This document shows positions 19,861-28,840 of a stretch of DNA of 29,041 bases, one piece after another (the first letter of the stretch is position 1; every line of letters starts with the position of its first letter). The notes beneath the pieces are model-generated. The model had not been told where the DNA came from and searched no databases. It saw only the letters and a program-made list of their open reading frames with translations. This DNA comes from Ophiothrix spiculata (taxonomy: Eukaryota; Echinodermata; Ophiuroidea; Amphilepidida; Ophiotrichidae), in assembly GCA_000969725.1 (NCBI GenBank), contig JXSR01S005374.1; one strand, written 5' to 3'. A program made the position numbers and the translations under genes.

Positions 19861-20189
19861 CTAATATTAGAAAATAAAATCTTTTTTAACTTTCCTCAAG
19901 AATATGGTATTTAAAATTCAAAATTCTCTAGAAACCTGAATACATGTTTTAGTTGTAAATTAAAACGATCTGACTCAAATAGTATTCGTATAAGTCAGTA
20001 AAAAATCAACACAGTCGGTACGAATTATTTCTGGTCACCTGTATTTGTTGGGTATAATGTAAATCAAAAGAATTTTGTTTTGGTCATGAAAATTGTGCAT
20101 TGTATAAAAGCGCTTTTAAGCCGTATATTTCTTATTTATAGCTACCAAATATTTGGTACAACAAATCTTCGGTGTCTAATAATCTAATA
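19861..20189. other. AT-rich spacer, nothing recognised
   Basis: No ORF, inverted repeat or known motif is seen between the array and the foldback element. Confidence 0.5.
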
Positions 20190-20896
20190 AAGACTCCCAA
20201 AAAAGTATCGCCTCGTCTCGAAAAAATGACTCGTGCGCCAAAACGGTACTCGCAAACGTAATTTGAAGATATTGTGAACAAGCGCTGCAATTTCAGTTTT
20301 CATTTGACACCTTATTTTTGACAATTGACTGAGAAACATTGAAGTTATGAACTTTTAAAACCCTTGAGGTCGATTTTTAAAAGTTGCTAAATTCATTTTT
20401 TGCACTGTACAAACCAGTAACGCAAGAGTAAGGATGATAATGAGGTGAGTTTAGTCACTGAAACAAGCGGTCATTGGTATCTAAGCATTTATCCATCAAC
20501 AATAATCAAGATAGGGATTTTTTCATTAATTTTTCATTAATTCATTGTTATAAATAATGATAAAACGACATAAAACGAGAGAAAAGACATTCAATTGGTA
20601 GTCATTACTGGCATTAAAAGAGCTTCAGTGACCAAACTCACCTCATCTTGATCCTTAGGTCTGCGCTACTGGTTTGTACAGTGCAAAAAATGAAATTAGT
20701 AACTTTTAAAAATCGACCTTGAGGGATTTAAATGTTCATAACTTCGGTGTTTCTAAGTCAATTTTCAAAAATAGGGTGTCAAATGAAAGCTGAAATTCCA
20801 GCGCTTGTTCACAATATCTTCAAATTACGTTTGCGAGTACCGTATTGGCGCACGAGCCATTTTTTCGGGACGAGGCGATACTTTTTTGGGAGTCTT
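20190..20896. mobile_element. Foldback-type element, two ~270-bp inverted arms
   Basis: The left arm (20190 to about 20460) and right arm (about 20622-20896) are reverse complements over about 270 bp at roughly 90% identity by eye, with a loop of about 160 bases. The ends read 'aagactcccaaaaaagtatc', and TA occurs at both flanks (20188-20189, 20897-20898), consistent with TA duplication. No ORF is conserved between the arms. If transcribed it would form a long near-duplex hairpin. Confidence 0.9.
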
Positions 20897-20898
20897 TA

Positions 20899-21214
20899 TA
20901 TAATTCCACATTTTAAAATACCGAATAGGAGGCTTGGTAATGAAAAATCAATGCACCACAATTTCTTGTATGTGATGTCAAACATTTGATGGAATATATA
21001 TATTTTATAGAGATTATTTAGAATACATTTATATTGAAATACCTGTACAGGCTATCATCAATTTCCATGTCGAGACTTCTGTAGATATATCTGAAAGTGT
21101 TAATGAAAGAAAGTTTAGATTAGAAGCTAGTAGATAAATCAAAGGATCAAAACACGCGATTTACTTGATTAGGTAAGATTTAAAATCCCCCTAATTCGGT
21201 TCCCCCTAATTCGG
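20899..21214. other. AT-rich spacer with a 14-base tandem word
   Basis: No gene is recognised. At 21187-21215 the phrase 'cccctaattcggt' is present twice in tandem, just outside the next element. Confidence 0.6.
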
Positions 21215-21797
21215 TATAACCACAGATCTTTAAAAACGGAGATGGTGATCGGCTGCATTTGTTTGAAGAAATGTTTGTGTTGGTGCCGAGACAATCCAAC
21301 AGGCAATTACGTGTAGTCTTCTGTTATACTCCACAATCTATTCAGTAGGCTTTCCAAAAAGTTCATTGACCAACCGCGTCACTAGAGTGTACACTTTCAA
21401 GTCACCTGTGCGTAGCCTCTTGACTCATCGGTATTGCAAATATACGTTTGATATAACCAAGTGAATGTTTAAATAACATTCCTTATACAATTTTCGCAAA
21501 GAATTACCACGGTAAAAGCTCCTCGTTTTATTTATCATAATGTGTTATGTATTATTATTCTACTTTCACCGTGGTATTTATTTGCAATATTTATTTTCAG
21601 CATCACCACGTTGTATGTTTAAAAAAAATGAAGGAGTCTAAATGAATATTTGATGGTTACTGATTTAGAACCCCGCGCTATTCAAACATAATGATCCAAA
21701 TAATGGTTTCAACTCACACATAGAATTGAGATTAAATCGATTTTCTTTTGTATTTGCACAAAATTCGCAATCCCCGTTTTTAAAGATCTGTGGTATA
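21215..21797. mobile_element. Candidate MITE with 24-25-bp inverted ends
   Basis: 'accacagatctttaaaaacg' near 21219-21238 is matched in inverse at 21775-21794, with one indel in the outer bases. The interior (about 530 bp) shows no transposase. It includes 'ttaccacggtaa' and the related 'caccgtggta' about 75 bp apart. The superfamily and target duplication are not determined. Confidence 0.6.
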
Positions 21798-21910
21798 ACT
21801 AGGGGCGTAATGATTTGGCGTGAAAAAGTCATATAAAAGGGAGGATGTGTATCATGTTCAGAGGGCGAGTGTTGTAGGTAGTTGGATAGGAGTCGAGGAA
21901 CATATTTTCC

Positions 21911-22223
21911 CAGTGGCGTAGCCAGGGGTGGGCAAGGTGGGCGATTTGCCAACCTCGGAATTTTTTTGGAGACATTTTGAAGGCATGGGAGAAAAATAAA
22001 GGGGGCAAGAAATTGCCTTTTTCCCATATAATTACGACAATTAGAGCTAAAAATTGCTAAAAATTAGGTTGAAAACTTCATAAAGCACAATATTTGGCGG
22101 TTTTTCTTGAAAAACCCGGCCGAGTCGGCCCCTTGGAACCCCTGTAAAGTCGCTCGATAAAATCCATTCGAGAAATCTTGGGTGGTTTGCCCACCCTTGG
22201 AGAAAGGTCTGGCTACGCCACTG
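21911..22223. mobile_element. hAT-like MITE (cagtggcgtagccag ends), 313 bp
   Basis: The left end 'cagtggcgtagccag' and right end 'ctggctacgccactg' are exact reverse complements, followed inside by further matches around 'gggtgggca'. Ends of this form are widespread in non-autonomous animal DNA elements and resemble hAT ends. The flanks 'attttcc' and 'tttttcc' may be a decayed target duplication. No coding. Confidence 0.8.
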
Positions 22224-22322
22224 TTTTTCCTATTGTTGTTGGTGTGTGTCAGGGTGTGCGAGGCACATCATATTCTCCTGTTGTTGTTGTGCGTAGGAGG
22301 CACATATTCCCCATCTGCTTTA

Positions 22323-23207
22323 CAGGGTGTATCAAAAAAGAAGTTTACAGTGATTAAAGTACCTCCATTTCAACAAAAATTATGATACATTCTCTATATG
22401 TTTTTTAAATTATAAGTAAAATAGACCATTATCTTTCCAAAACAGACAAAAATTACATATGTGCGACAAGCAGAACGAAAATTATGGTCAATTTTGTAAA
22501 TTATTAATAAAACTGGTTGCGCAAAGTCAATAAAAATAATGACGGATCCTTATGTTTTTCCCTTTTTACGAAGACGAGAGAACTTTAACATGACCTGCAT
22601 GTCAGATTAGGGCTCTGTTAACAAAGTGCGACACTTAGTTTTAATCATTGATCAAAAGATGTCGACCAATTCGTTAATGTCTTTGGCTTAAACTAACACT
22701 TATGGAAGAGACCTTAGGACATCAAACCAAGTTATATTGGAAAACCATAACTGATACCACGACAGTTGTGAATTTAAGTATCTAGGGAAGTTGTTTTCTT
22801 TAATGTGTGGACAATAATATAGTCTTGTAAATGAAGTGATAAAAAATGGCAGACAATGGTCAAATATCCAAAGTTTATTCAAACTGTAATTATAAGGCAA
22901 AAATGGATAGGATTTAGCCTCCAAACGTCTGAAGTTATTTGTTTCGTCCTATTTGATCTTCTTTTTAGCTAAAAGATGTTTCCTTTAGTCAAAAATGAAC
23001 CCCCGTAGTGCTGCACAGCTGATTTTATTTACAATTTACAAAATTGACCTTAATTTTCGTTTCGGTTGTCGTACGACTGTAATTTTTTCTGTTGTGGAAA
23101 GATAATGGTCTCTATTACTTATAATTAAAAACGAATTTAGAGAATGTATCATACTTTTTGAAATGGAGTCACTTTAATCACTGTAAACTTTTTTTTGATA
23201 CACCCTG
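22323..23207. mobile_element. Mariner-like element, 885 bp with ~200-bp inverted ends
   Basis: The ends 'cagggtgtatcaaaaaa' (left) and its inverse (right) extend as inverted repeats over about 200 bp (22323 to about 22520, and about 23005-23207). TA is duplicated at 22321-22322 and 23208-23209. The interior on the minus strand at about 22543-22613 reads 'SPNLT' and, after a stop, 'FVKREKHKDP', a weak match to the end of the mariner catalytic region; this is too decayed to call firmly. Another minus frame (22700-22924) is unrecognised. Confidence 0.88.
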
Positions 23208-23330
23208 TACCTGTATATGGAGTCTAAAATGTCAAGTTCGCCCTTCGTTCCACCTTCCATTGAAAGAACCCATTTGTTCAACAGATTTTTTTCTCTCTTT
23301 AAACCTCAGAGAGGTATAGCAATTGCATTT

Positions 23331-23630
23331 ATTCAATATCTTTTACACATCTTTCTTCTTTATTATATTTCTGTTCTTTTGATGTTTCAATAAAGTGTAT
23401 TTTACATCACAGTTCATAAGCACAAAATTCAGATCTACAAAATTCATCTGATATTCCAATAAATCTTAAAATCATCCAAATTTTTCGTCACTTTGTATTT
23501 CGTTTTCATTTTTGTAATTGATAAAATATCATGCAGTTTCGTAATTTTTTGTGAAAACAAGATATTTTTTGGAGTCATTTTTGAGTTTGAATGTAGATCA
23601 TTTTGGACTTATAACTTGCAAATGTTTTCT
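23331..23630 (-). pseudogene. 5'-truncated LINE 3' end (copy B) with target-site duplication
   Basis: Minus-strand translation from 23630 matches the C-terminus of copy A: 'NILFSQKITKLHDILS' against 'TLLFTQEIQKLDEIFS', with a Trp near the end in both. The block is flanked by a direct repeat of 27-28 bp, 'acctcagagaggt' to 'tgcattt', at 23303-23330 and 23631-23657. Homology to copy A begins immediately inside that repeat, as expected for a 5'-truncated insertion by target-primed reverse transcription. The duplication has diverged at several positions, so the insertion is not recent. Confidence 0.8.
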
Positions 23631-23711
23631 ACCTCAGAGAGGTTAGCCAATGCATTTGTTATAACTTCCACCTATTATATTCATAACTTTTATATTGTAT
23701 TTTAGTACATG

Positions 23712-24319
23712 TTTTTTTTTTAATGCCAGAATGCATTACGAAAGGCAACACCTCCCACCATGCACACTCGCATCAAACAAAATAAATTAGCATACATCAC
23801 AACATATATGGTAACGATCTACACAGTTTACTTAATGCTCCAAAAAGTCTTACAATTATTTAAATCGTTTTCATTTATTTTACATTTTGTTTTGATGTTT
23901 GAATTTGAAAAAATTTCATCTAGTTTTTGAATTTCTTGCGTAAATAGTAAAGTATTAGGAATAATCTTATTTGTTTGATTGTAGATCATTTTTGACTTAT
24001 AAATTGCGAATGATGCTACTTCGATTAAAATATTTATGAAACAATGTTCCTTCGTTTCAATGTTCCATCTACCAATAATGTGTTTTAGTGATACATTAAG
24101 GTTTTCATTTTTTACAGTTTTAACGTAGTTAGAAATTTGTACCCATAGACTTTTATTTTGTATGCATTTTATAAAGAAATGTTCATAGTCTTCAATAACA
24201 TTACAGCATGAACATAAATTAGAATCGATAAGTGTCCATGTGTGGAGGTTTTTCTTGCAACAAATTAAATTATTGAGAACACTATATTTGTTCAACAGAT
24301 AATTGCTCCTTTTTATCAT
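23712..24319 (-). pseudogene. LINE C-terminal fragment with zinc-knuckle and poly(A) (copy A)
   Basis: A 163-codon open minus frame (23828-24319) contains 'WTLIDSNLCSCCNVIEDYEH' followed by His/Cys spacing Cys-x2-Cys...His...Cys, the RT-associated zinc-binding motif (zf-RVT) near the end of L1/Tx1-type LINE proteins. It continues 'ILIEVASFAIYKSKMIY' and ends 'CKTFWSIK'. About 105 bases of 3' UTR follow, ending in a 10-A tail on the minus strand (T run at 23712-23721). The reverse-transcriptase catalytic part is absent, so the copy is 5'-truncated. Copy B at 23331-23630 is a relative. Clade assignment is tentative. Confidence 0.8.
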
Positions 24320-24600
24320 AGCTTGCGCAATTGAAGCAAAAGTAATCAGTATTTTACAAGATATAAGGATATTTAATTGCAGTAAGTATACTCGGCGAAA
24401 CTTTTTTCAATGGAGGAAGGAGCCTCAAAATCTCTAAAAATGTCTTAATCATAATTTGAAAATTAAAAAAGTAAACTATATATATTAATGCATAGATCGG
24501 ACCATAGATCTTTTGGAAAGGAAATGTAACAAAATCTATTTATAGCATCAGATTTTTGACTTAAAGAAATCGCTTCCCAATTTTTGTACTGGGTTGGAGA
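24320..24600. other. Spacer; holds left target duplication of the next MITE
   Basis: No gene is recognised. Its last eight bases, 'gttggaga', form the left half of the target duplication of the hAT-like element. Confidence 0.55.
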
Positions 24601-24924
24601 CAGTCGCGGCGCCAGCCAATGGGGGAGACAAACAGGGAGCAAGACAAACTTCTGGGGTAGGGAATAAAACATTTTGAAAAATGTTTAACGCGCACGTAGC
24701 GCGCAAAAATCTTTGAACAAATTTGTTTATTTTGGCTAATAATGCCTATTTTGGGCTTAAATAATGGTATTAAATAGTAAAGCGCGCAAAGTTTTACATA
24801 TTATAGCATATTTATCAATAAAAGTGAGAGAGGGTAATTGAGAGAAATTTGCAAAAATTTGCTACAGGAAAAATATTTTTAGGGGAAAATGCCCCCTTCC
24901 CCCCCCCCCCTAGTGCTGCCACTG
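24601..24924. mobile_element. hAT-like MITE, 324 bp, with 8-bp target duplication
   Basis: The left end 'cagtcgcggcgccag' and the right end 'tagtgctgccactg' are imperfect reverse complements. The 8-base flanks 'gttggaga' and 'cttggagg' share six positions, consistent with the 8-bp duplication of hAT elements. The interior has 'gcgcgcaaa' words at about 24710 and 24783 and a 12-C run at 24899-24910. No transposase is present. Confidence 0.82.
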
Positions 24925-24989
24925 CTTGGAGGGGATTATTACATATGAGCGGCTTGTCACGAAGCCATAAAGGGCTGGTATCCAGAGGA

Positions 24990-25262
24990 CTGCTTTCTCT
25001 TCCCTCTTTTTCTTTCTTTTCCTTTCCTTTTTTTACTTCCCCTTGCTCTTCTTTCTTTTCCCCTTTTTTCTTTTTTGTTCTCTATCCTTTCCCTTTTCTC
25101 TTCCCTCCTTTTCTTTCTTTTTCTCTTTACCTTCACTATTTCACTATTCTTTCCCCTATCTCTTCTTCCCTCTTTCCCACTTTCTTCTGTTTCTGTGTCT
25201 CTTCTTCCTCCCTTTCCTCCCTTCTCATTTTGTTTACTCTCCTTCCCTGCCCTCCCACTGGA
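24990..25262 (+). repeat. Polypyrimidine tract, ~270 bases
   Basis: The plus strand is almost wholly C and T with scattered A/G. Phe/Ser/Pro/Leu-rich ORFs of up to 160 codons cross it and are composition artefacts. It mirrors the polypurine tract at 18819-19044 in opposite orientation. Confidence 0.85.
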
Positions 25263-25309
25263 TACTCCCCTTTAAGCCCCACCCACTTAACGTATCCAAA
25301 GTACACACT

Positions 25310-25576
25310 GAACAGGTATGGTCTCGGATAGGGTATCTATTCGAACAGATATGGTAGATTTATGGTCTCAGATAGGGTATCATTTAACTAATTTTTGACA
25401 ATTGTTGGTCTCGCATAGGGTCACCTTCGGAACCTGCGGAACTCGGGTGGTTACCCAAACACAAGTATCAGTTACCCCCCCCCCCCGGGGTTAGTAGCCA
25501 ATAACTCAAATATAGGGAGTTACCTACGACGGTGTTCACATGGCTGTACATATAATCACATCTAGCACCAAAACTA
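25310..25576. repeat. Short 'ggtctcggatagggta' repeats, then a 12-C run
   Basis: 'atggtctcggatagggtat' near 25318, 'atggtctcagatagggtat' near 25362 and 'ttggtctcgcatagggtca' near 25404 repeat at about 43-base spacing. A 12-C run followed by GGGG lies at 25475-25490. No gene. Confidence 0.65.
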
Positions 25577-26960
25577 AACAAGCTACAAGGACCAACGTTG
25601 GAACACAGATGCCCCATGACTTATAGTTTTAGTCACAGAGCCTCAAGTCCTTGGGGCCTAAAGAGCCAAAATGACTTTATAAAAGTCACCTCTACCACCA
25701 ATCTCTGCCGGGACCACTAACATGGAAGATCCTAACAGGGCTTGTCTGAGCGGTGACAGTGGTGATGTTCGCTTGTGCGTAACTCGAAAAATGGGGGCTC
25801 CAGTTGGTCAGTAGACATCGGTGAACTTGACACCACTGGACTGGCCGGTGAAGGTGCTGATGTTTGCTGGTGCGTAACTCGAAAATGGAGGATCCGGCGG
25901 ACGCGTTGACATGGGGGACCCCGACAGCGCTGGACCGGGTGGTGAAGGTGGTGATGTTCGCTGGTGCGTAACTCAAAAATGGAGGCTCCGGCAGACCCGT
26001 TGACATGGGAGACCTGATAGGAATGGACCGGGCTGTGAACTTGATGATGTTCACTGGCGCGTAGCTCGAAAAACAGAGGCTCCGACGGGCCAGTTTACAT
26101 GGGTGGTGACGGTGAAAGAAAATGCTTTTAGTCTTAAGCACAGGGGACCAAAGCAACTGTACATAAAATCACCTCTACCACCAAACCTCTGAAATCCTCA
26201 AGGACCAATGGTGGTTCATAGATGCCACTTGAGTTGAGGAAGTGTTTTGGGTAGTATTGGTAGTAAGGGCCATAGGTCATGGGCCCAAGAAGTCATTGAT
26301 AGGCTAAGGCATAGATCTTCTAGAGTTGCCTAGTTCCTTTTTCTTCTCCTACTTCTTCTTAGTAAGACTTTTTGATAAATCAGTTTTGATACAAAAGCCA
26401 CAAGAACTAAAGCTGATACGTATATATGCCCTTTAATCATAGGTAGCGTATTTTAGCTAAGTACAACAGTTAATAGGACCAAAGTTGGTAGACAGATACC
26501 CCATCACATGTGCAAATATCTTTTGGTAGACTTAGGCCGAAGGGCCTTCGGCATCGTTGACCAAAACACATAAAATCACCTCTAGGTCCTATATAAAACT
26601 ACAAAAAGGACCAAACCTGGTACATATTTGCCCCAGTACAGTACTAGAAATAGTACCTAGGGGTCCAAAATAAAACCACCTCCTTGAAAGTATAAGTATA
26701 AAAGCTACAAGGACCAAACATTGTACATACGTGCCCCATTACTAGAGAAAATGTCTTTTAATAGTCTTAGACCCGGAACCCAAGACCCTGGGCTGCAAGG
26801 GCTGAAACGTTTATGTGTAAAACCGCCTGTAGCTTCCAAACTATAAAGCAATTAGATTGACTTAGGGAAGTGTTTTAGGCAGTCTTGATCCCATGGGCGA
26901 GAAGGTTCATGGCCCCATGGCATAGATCTTCTGAAGTTGTCTGGGTTTACCTGACACATA
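25577..26960. repeat. Diverged repeat province with 'aaggaccaa' modules
   Basis: A phrase like 'gctacaaggaccaa', followed by 'ttggtacacagatgccccat'-like sequence, recurs near 25582, 26199, 26473, 26609 and 26705. A second module, 'aagtgttttgggtagt' through 'ggcatagatcttct', recurs near 26239-26325 and 26865-26940. 'taaaatcacctctaccacc' recurs as well. This looks like old, diverged dispersed or tandem duplication. No protein gene is supported. Confidence 0.65.
25741..26110. repeat. GC-rich tandem repeat, four ~94-bp units
   Basis: 'gctggtgcgtaactcgaaaa' (with variants) begins at 25771, 25866, 25960 and 26053, giving steps of 95, 94 and 93. Units include 'ggtgatgttc', 'ggaggctccggc' and 'gttgacatggg'. 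A 154-codon minus ORF (25692-26156) crosses it, but unit length is not a multiple of three and the repeat phrase changes frame in one unit, so coding is unlikely. Confidence 0.85.
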
Positions 26961-26962
26961 TA

Positions 26963-27950
26963 CAGGGTGTCCAAAAATTAACTGCACATTTTTAAATGTT
27001 GATAACTTTAAAACCAGGACTGGCATGGTAACAATAAATATATGTTTTGATAGAAGAGACTTGTAGAATTATATTGGTACCAAACATGATGCCATTGCCA
27101 TTTTGAAAATCAATTTCAACGTAATTTACGTCAAACGTAAAGAGCGCACTTTCATACTGAGAAGACAAAAACATGTGCAACTCACATGTATGGGAGGGAT
27201 CAAAGTTTGAAGACAGGAGAATCATTCATGAATATTTTAATGAACTATGCAGCGAAACAGCTTTTACAAAGTTTATACGAAGATGTTTGATTGTGATTTT
27301 GTTTTAAATTACATAATGCTCCTTAAGATGTGTTTCATTTGTCAAAGCGAACTCTAGCATTATGCGTATCTTTAAATGGTGCACAACAATATTACCCCGT
27401 AACAAACATTCAAAGTTTCTCTCACAGGGACATTTTAAATTACATTCTTCTTATCAAGATTTAAGCTGCCAAGTATTTCAGACTATGTTCTAGATGGACT
27501 CCTTGCAGATTTTAACATTCTTTGACTCTAAAGTTTTGGATGTTTGTTCCCGTGTTCTTCCTAATCTTAATGTTTTCACTGAAAATGCTCTGTTTTAAAT
27601 TAGGAAGAGTCCAGGGTGCTGAGATGTACTGTCCTTCAGATAACCCCCCAAAAAAAAGTAATCGGGCGGACTTAAATCACGAGTGTGAGTGTGAAAGGGC
27701 TAGGGTTTGTTTGTCTTGAGCAATATGAATCTTCATGAAAATGTTAATTGATAAAGCCATTCTAAAGTGCTTAGCTGTATGAGGCGTCATGTCGTCATGG
27801 TGAACTGACAGAAGAGCGTCAACACTGGATGGTATAGTGGCTCAACCACTTTGAACTTTCAGAGCTTCTTGCTATCTTAGGAGGTTACTGATTGCATAAT
27901 GTTTGGTACCAAAGTAATTCTACAAGTCTCGTCTATCAATATATATGTAT
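26963..27950. mobile_element. Mariner-like element, right terminus truncated
   Basis: The left end 'cagggtgtccaaaaatta' follows TA at 26961-26962. Its first about 120 bases are the inverse of 115-241, the terminus at the window start. The right part (27786-27950) matches 1-165 directly, but the last about 75 bases expected, including the terminal 'ggacaccctg', are missing and replaced by unrelated sequence. The interior carries a decayed minus-strand transposase (27461-27690). Confidence 0.85.
27461..27690 (-). pseudogene. Mariner-type transposase C-terminal remnant
   Basis: On the minus strand from about 27690 the frame reads 'RDLSPPDYFFLGGYLKD', the region holding the last catalytic Asp in mariner-type transposases ('SPDLTPxDFFLWGYLK' style). 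A frameshift follows, then 'QYISAPWTLPNLKQSIF' and, after a further stop, 'NLQGVHLEH', in the order expected to the C-terminus. A stop lies a few codons upstream of 'RDLS'. The N-terminal DNA-binding part and the first catalytic Asp are absent. The remnant sits between the two ends of the element at 26963-27950, so it belongs to it. Not functional. Confidence 0.75.
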
Positions 27951-28129
27951 AGATTTGTTATACTATATGTGATGACTCATCCCGAAAGGGGGGACATATA
28001 TACCAAATTTGATTTATTTCAAATTTAATTTTTTCCCCACCTCATTTGTTTTTCATTTTTTTCATCTTATTTTGTTTTATTCACTTTTAGTAGGCCTTCC
28101 TGGTTTTATCACCTTCGCGTTTGTTTGGG
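27951..28129. other. Junction sequence after truncated mariner end
   Basis: Unrelated sequence replaces the missing mariner terminus. It contains 'tcatcccgaaaggggggac' at 27978-27996. No gene. Confidence 0.4.
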
Positions 28130-28385
28130 TTTTGCCCACTCCAGTCACTTTGTTTTCACACTTGTCGTTTCTTTAAGTACTTTGTTGTTGATTTTTTTCT
28201 CAATTTATTTCATTGGGTTCAATTTGTTTCCTGTCATGCTAATTTCAACTGTCTGTTTTGCTTGTTATTTATTTCATTCATTCTGTTGTTGTTACCCATG
28301 TAGAAGGGTCTATACCCGAAACGTTGGTGAATTATTTCATATATTCTTGCACTGTACATCAAACTTTTGGATTCTGTCTACCTAT
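28130..28385 (+). mobile_element. 3' UTR-like remnant of a Penelope-like element, plus strand
   Basis: Pyrimidine-rich sequence with 'ctccagtcactttgttttca' resembles the minus-strand segment downstream of the Penelope-type coding end at 28757 ('gttttcacacgtttctta'). It leads into the hairpin with 'cccgaaacgttgg' at 28303-28327 and ends at a TA microsatellite. The 60- and 93-codon ORFs are not convincing. Confidence 0.5.
28298..28326 (+). ncRNA. Degenerate hammerhead-like hairpin with GAAAC
   Basis: GGGT-CTAT-ACCC (28306-28317) forms a 4-bp stem with 4-base loop, directly followed by GAAAC, the arrangement of hammerhead stem II plus the GAAAC core. The upstream CTGATGA box is degraded to 'atgtaga' (four of seven match). 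Hammerhead motifs are known from Penelope-like elements. It is probably inactive. Confidence 0.4.
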
Positions 28386-28500
28386 ATATATATATATATA
28401 ATATAAAGTCAAAATAAAAGTAGTACGCAGAAAATATATATATATATATAGGTCGTAGAACTGCGTAGCATATAAATAGCAATATAGGTCGTAAAATAAA
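28386..28500. repeat. TA microsatellites and short 'ataggtcgta' repeats
   Basis: Two TA runs lie near 28384-28401 and 28434-28450. 'ataggtcgtagaa' and 'ataggtcgtaaaa' follow at 28449 and 28484. Confidence 0.85.
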
Positions 28501-28538
28501 AGTTTGCAGAATATGCTATATAAGAGTCTTATAAAACA

Positions 28539-28568
28539 CAACGTTTCGGGAATGCTCCCTTTAACAAG
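28539..28568 (-). ncRNA. Second hammerhead-like hairpin, minus strand
   Basis: On the minus strand GGGA-GCAT-TCCC (28559-28548) forms the stem-loop, followed by GAAACGTTG. The box preceding it reads 'ttgttaa' against CTGATGA (four of seven match). It lies in the 3' UTR position of the minus-strand Penelope-like coding end at 28757-28840. Confidence 0.4.
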
Positions 28569-28756
28569 TGTGATAGAACAACAACAAGCAAATAAATAGG
28601 AGACGTGCCTGACCCCAAGTAATTGGGGTCAAACACATCTCCAATACAATGATATAAAAGATAACTCAAAAGAAAATAAATAAAAACAATGAGAAGTCCA
28701 TAAGAAACGTGTGAAAACAGCTGCAACGGAGTAGAAACGAGTAAAAAACAGGCGAG

Positions 28757-28840
28757 TTATGTGTCCCATGCGCTGAATTTGGAGTTGAGTCCGAGAGGAT
28801 GAATGGTGTTGAGTAGTAAAAGATATATCGTTTTAACTTT
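28757..28840 (-). pseudogene. C-terminal end of a Penelope-like element protein (GIY-YIG side)
   Basis: The minus frame reads 'YLLLLNTIHPLGLNSKFS' and terminates with TAA. 'WI..LNT..P.GLN' is the closing pattern of the GIY-YIG endonuclease region at the C-terminus of Penelope-like element proteins. Only about 25 codons remain; homology stops at about 28820, where a plus-strand Penelope-type frame begins. It is followed on its own strand by a UTR with the hairpin at 28539-28568. Confidence 0.6.

Noticed and set aside
24849..25357. 160- and 104-codon Phe/Ser/Pro-rich ORFs
   Set aside because: Low-complexity translation of the polypyrimidine tract, partly in a MITE.
28121..28406. Hydrophobic Phe/Cys/Leu ORFs resembling a membrane protein
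   Set aside because: Translation of a T-rich 3' UTR-like stretch ending in a TA microsatellite.
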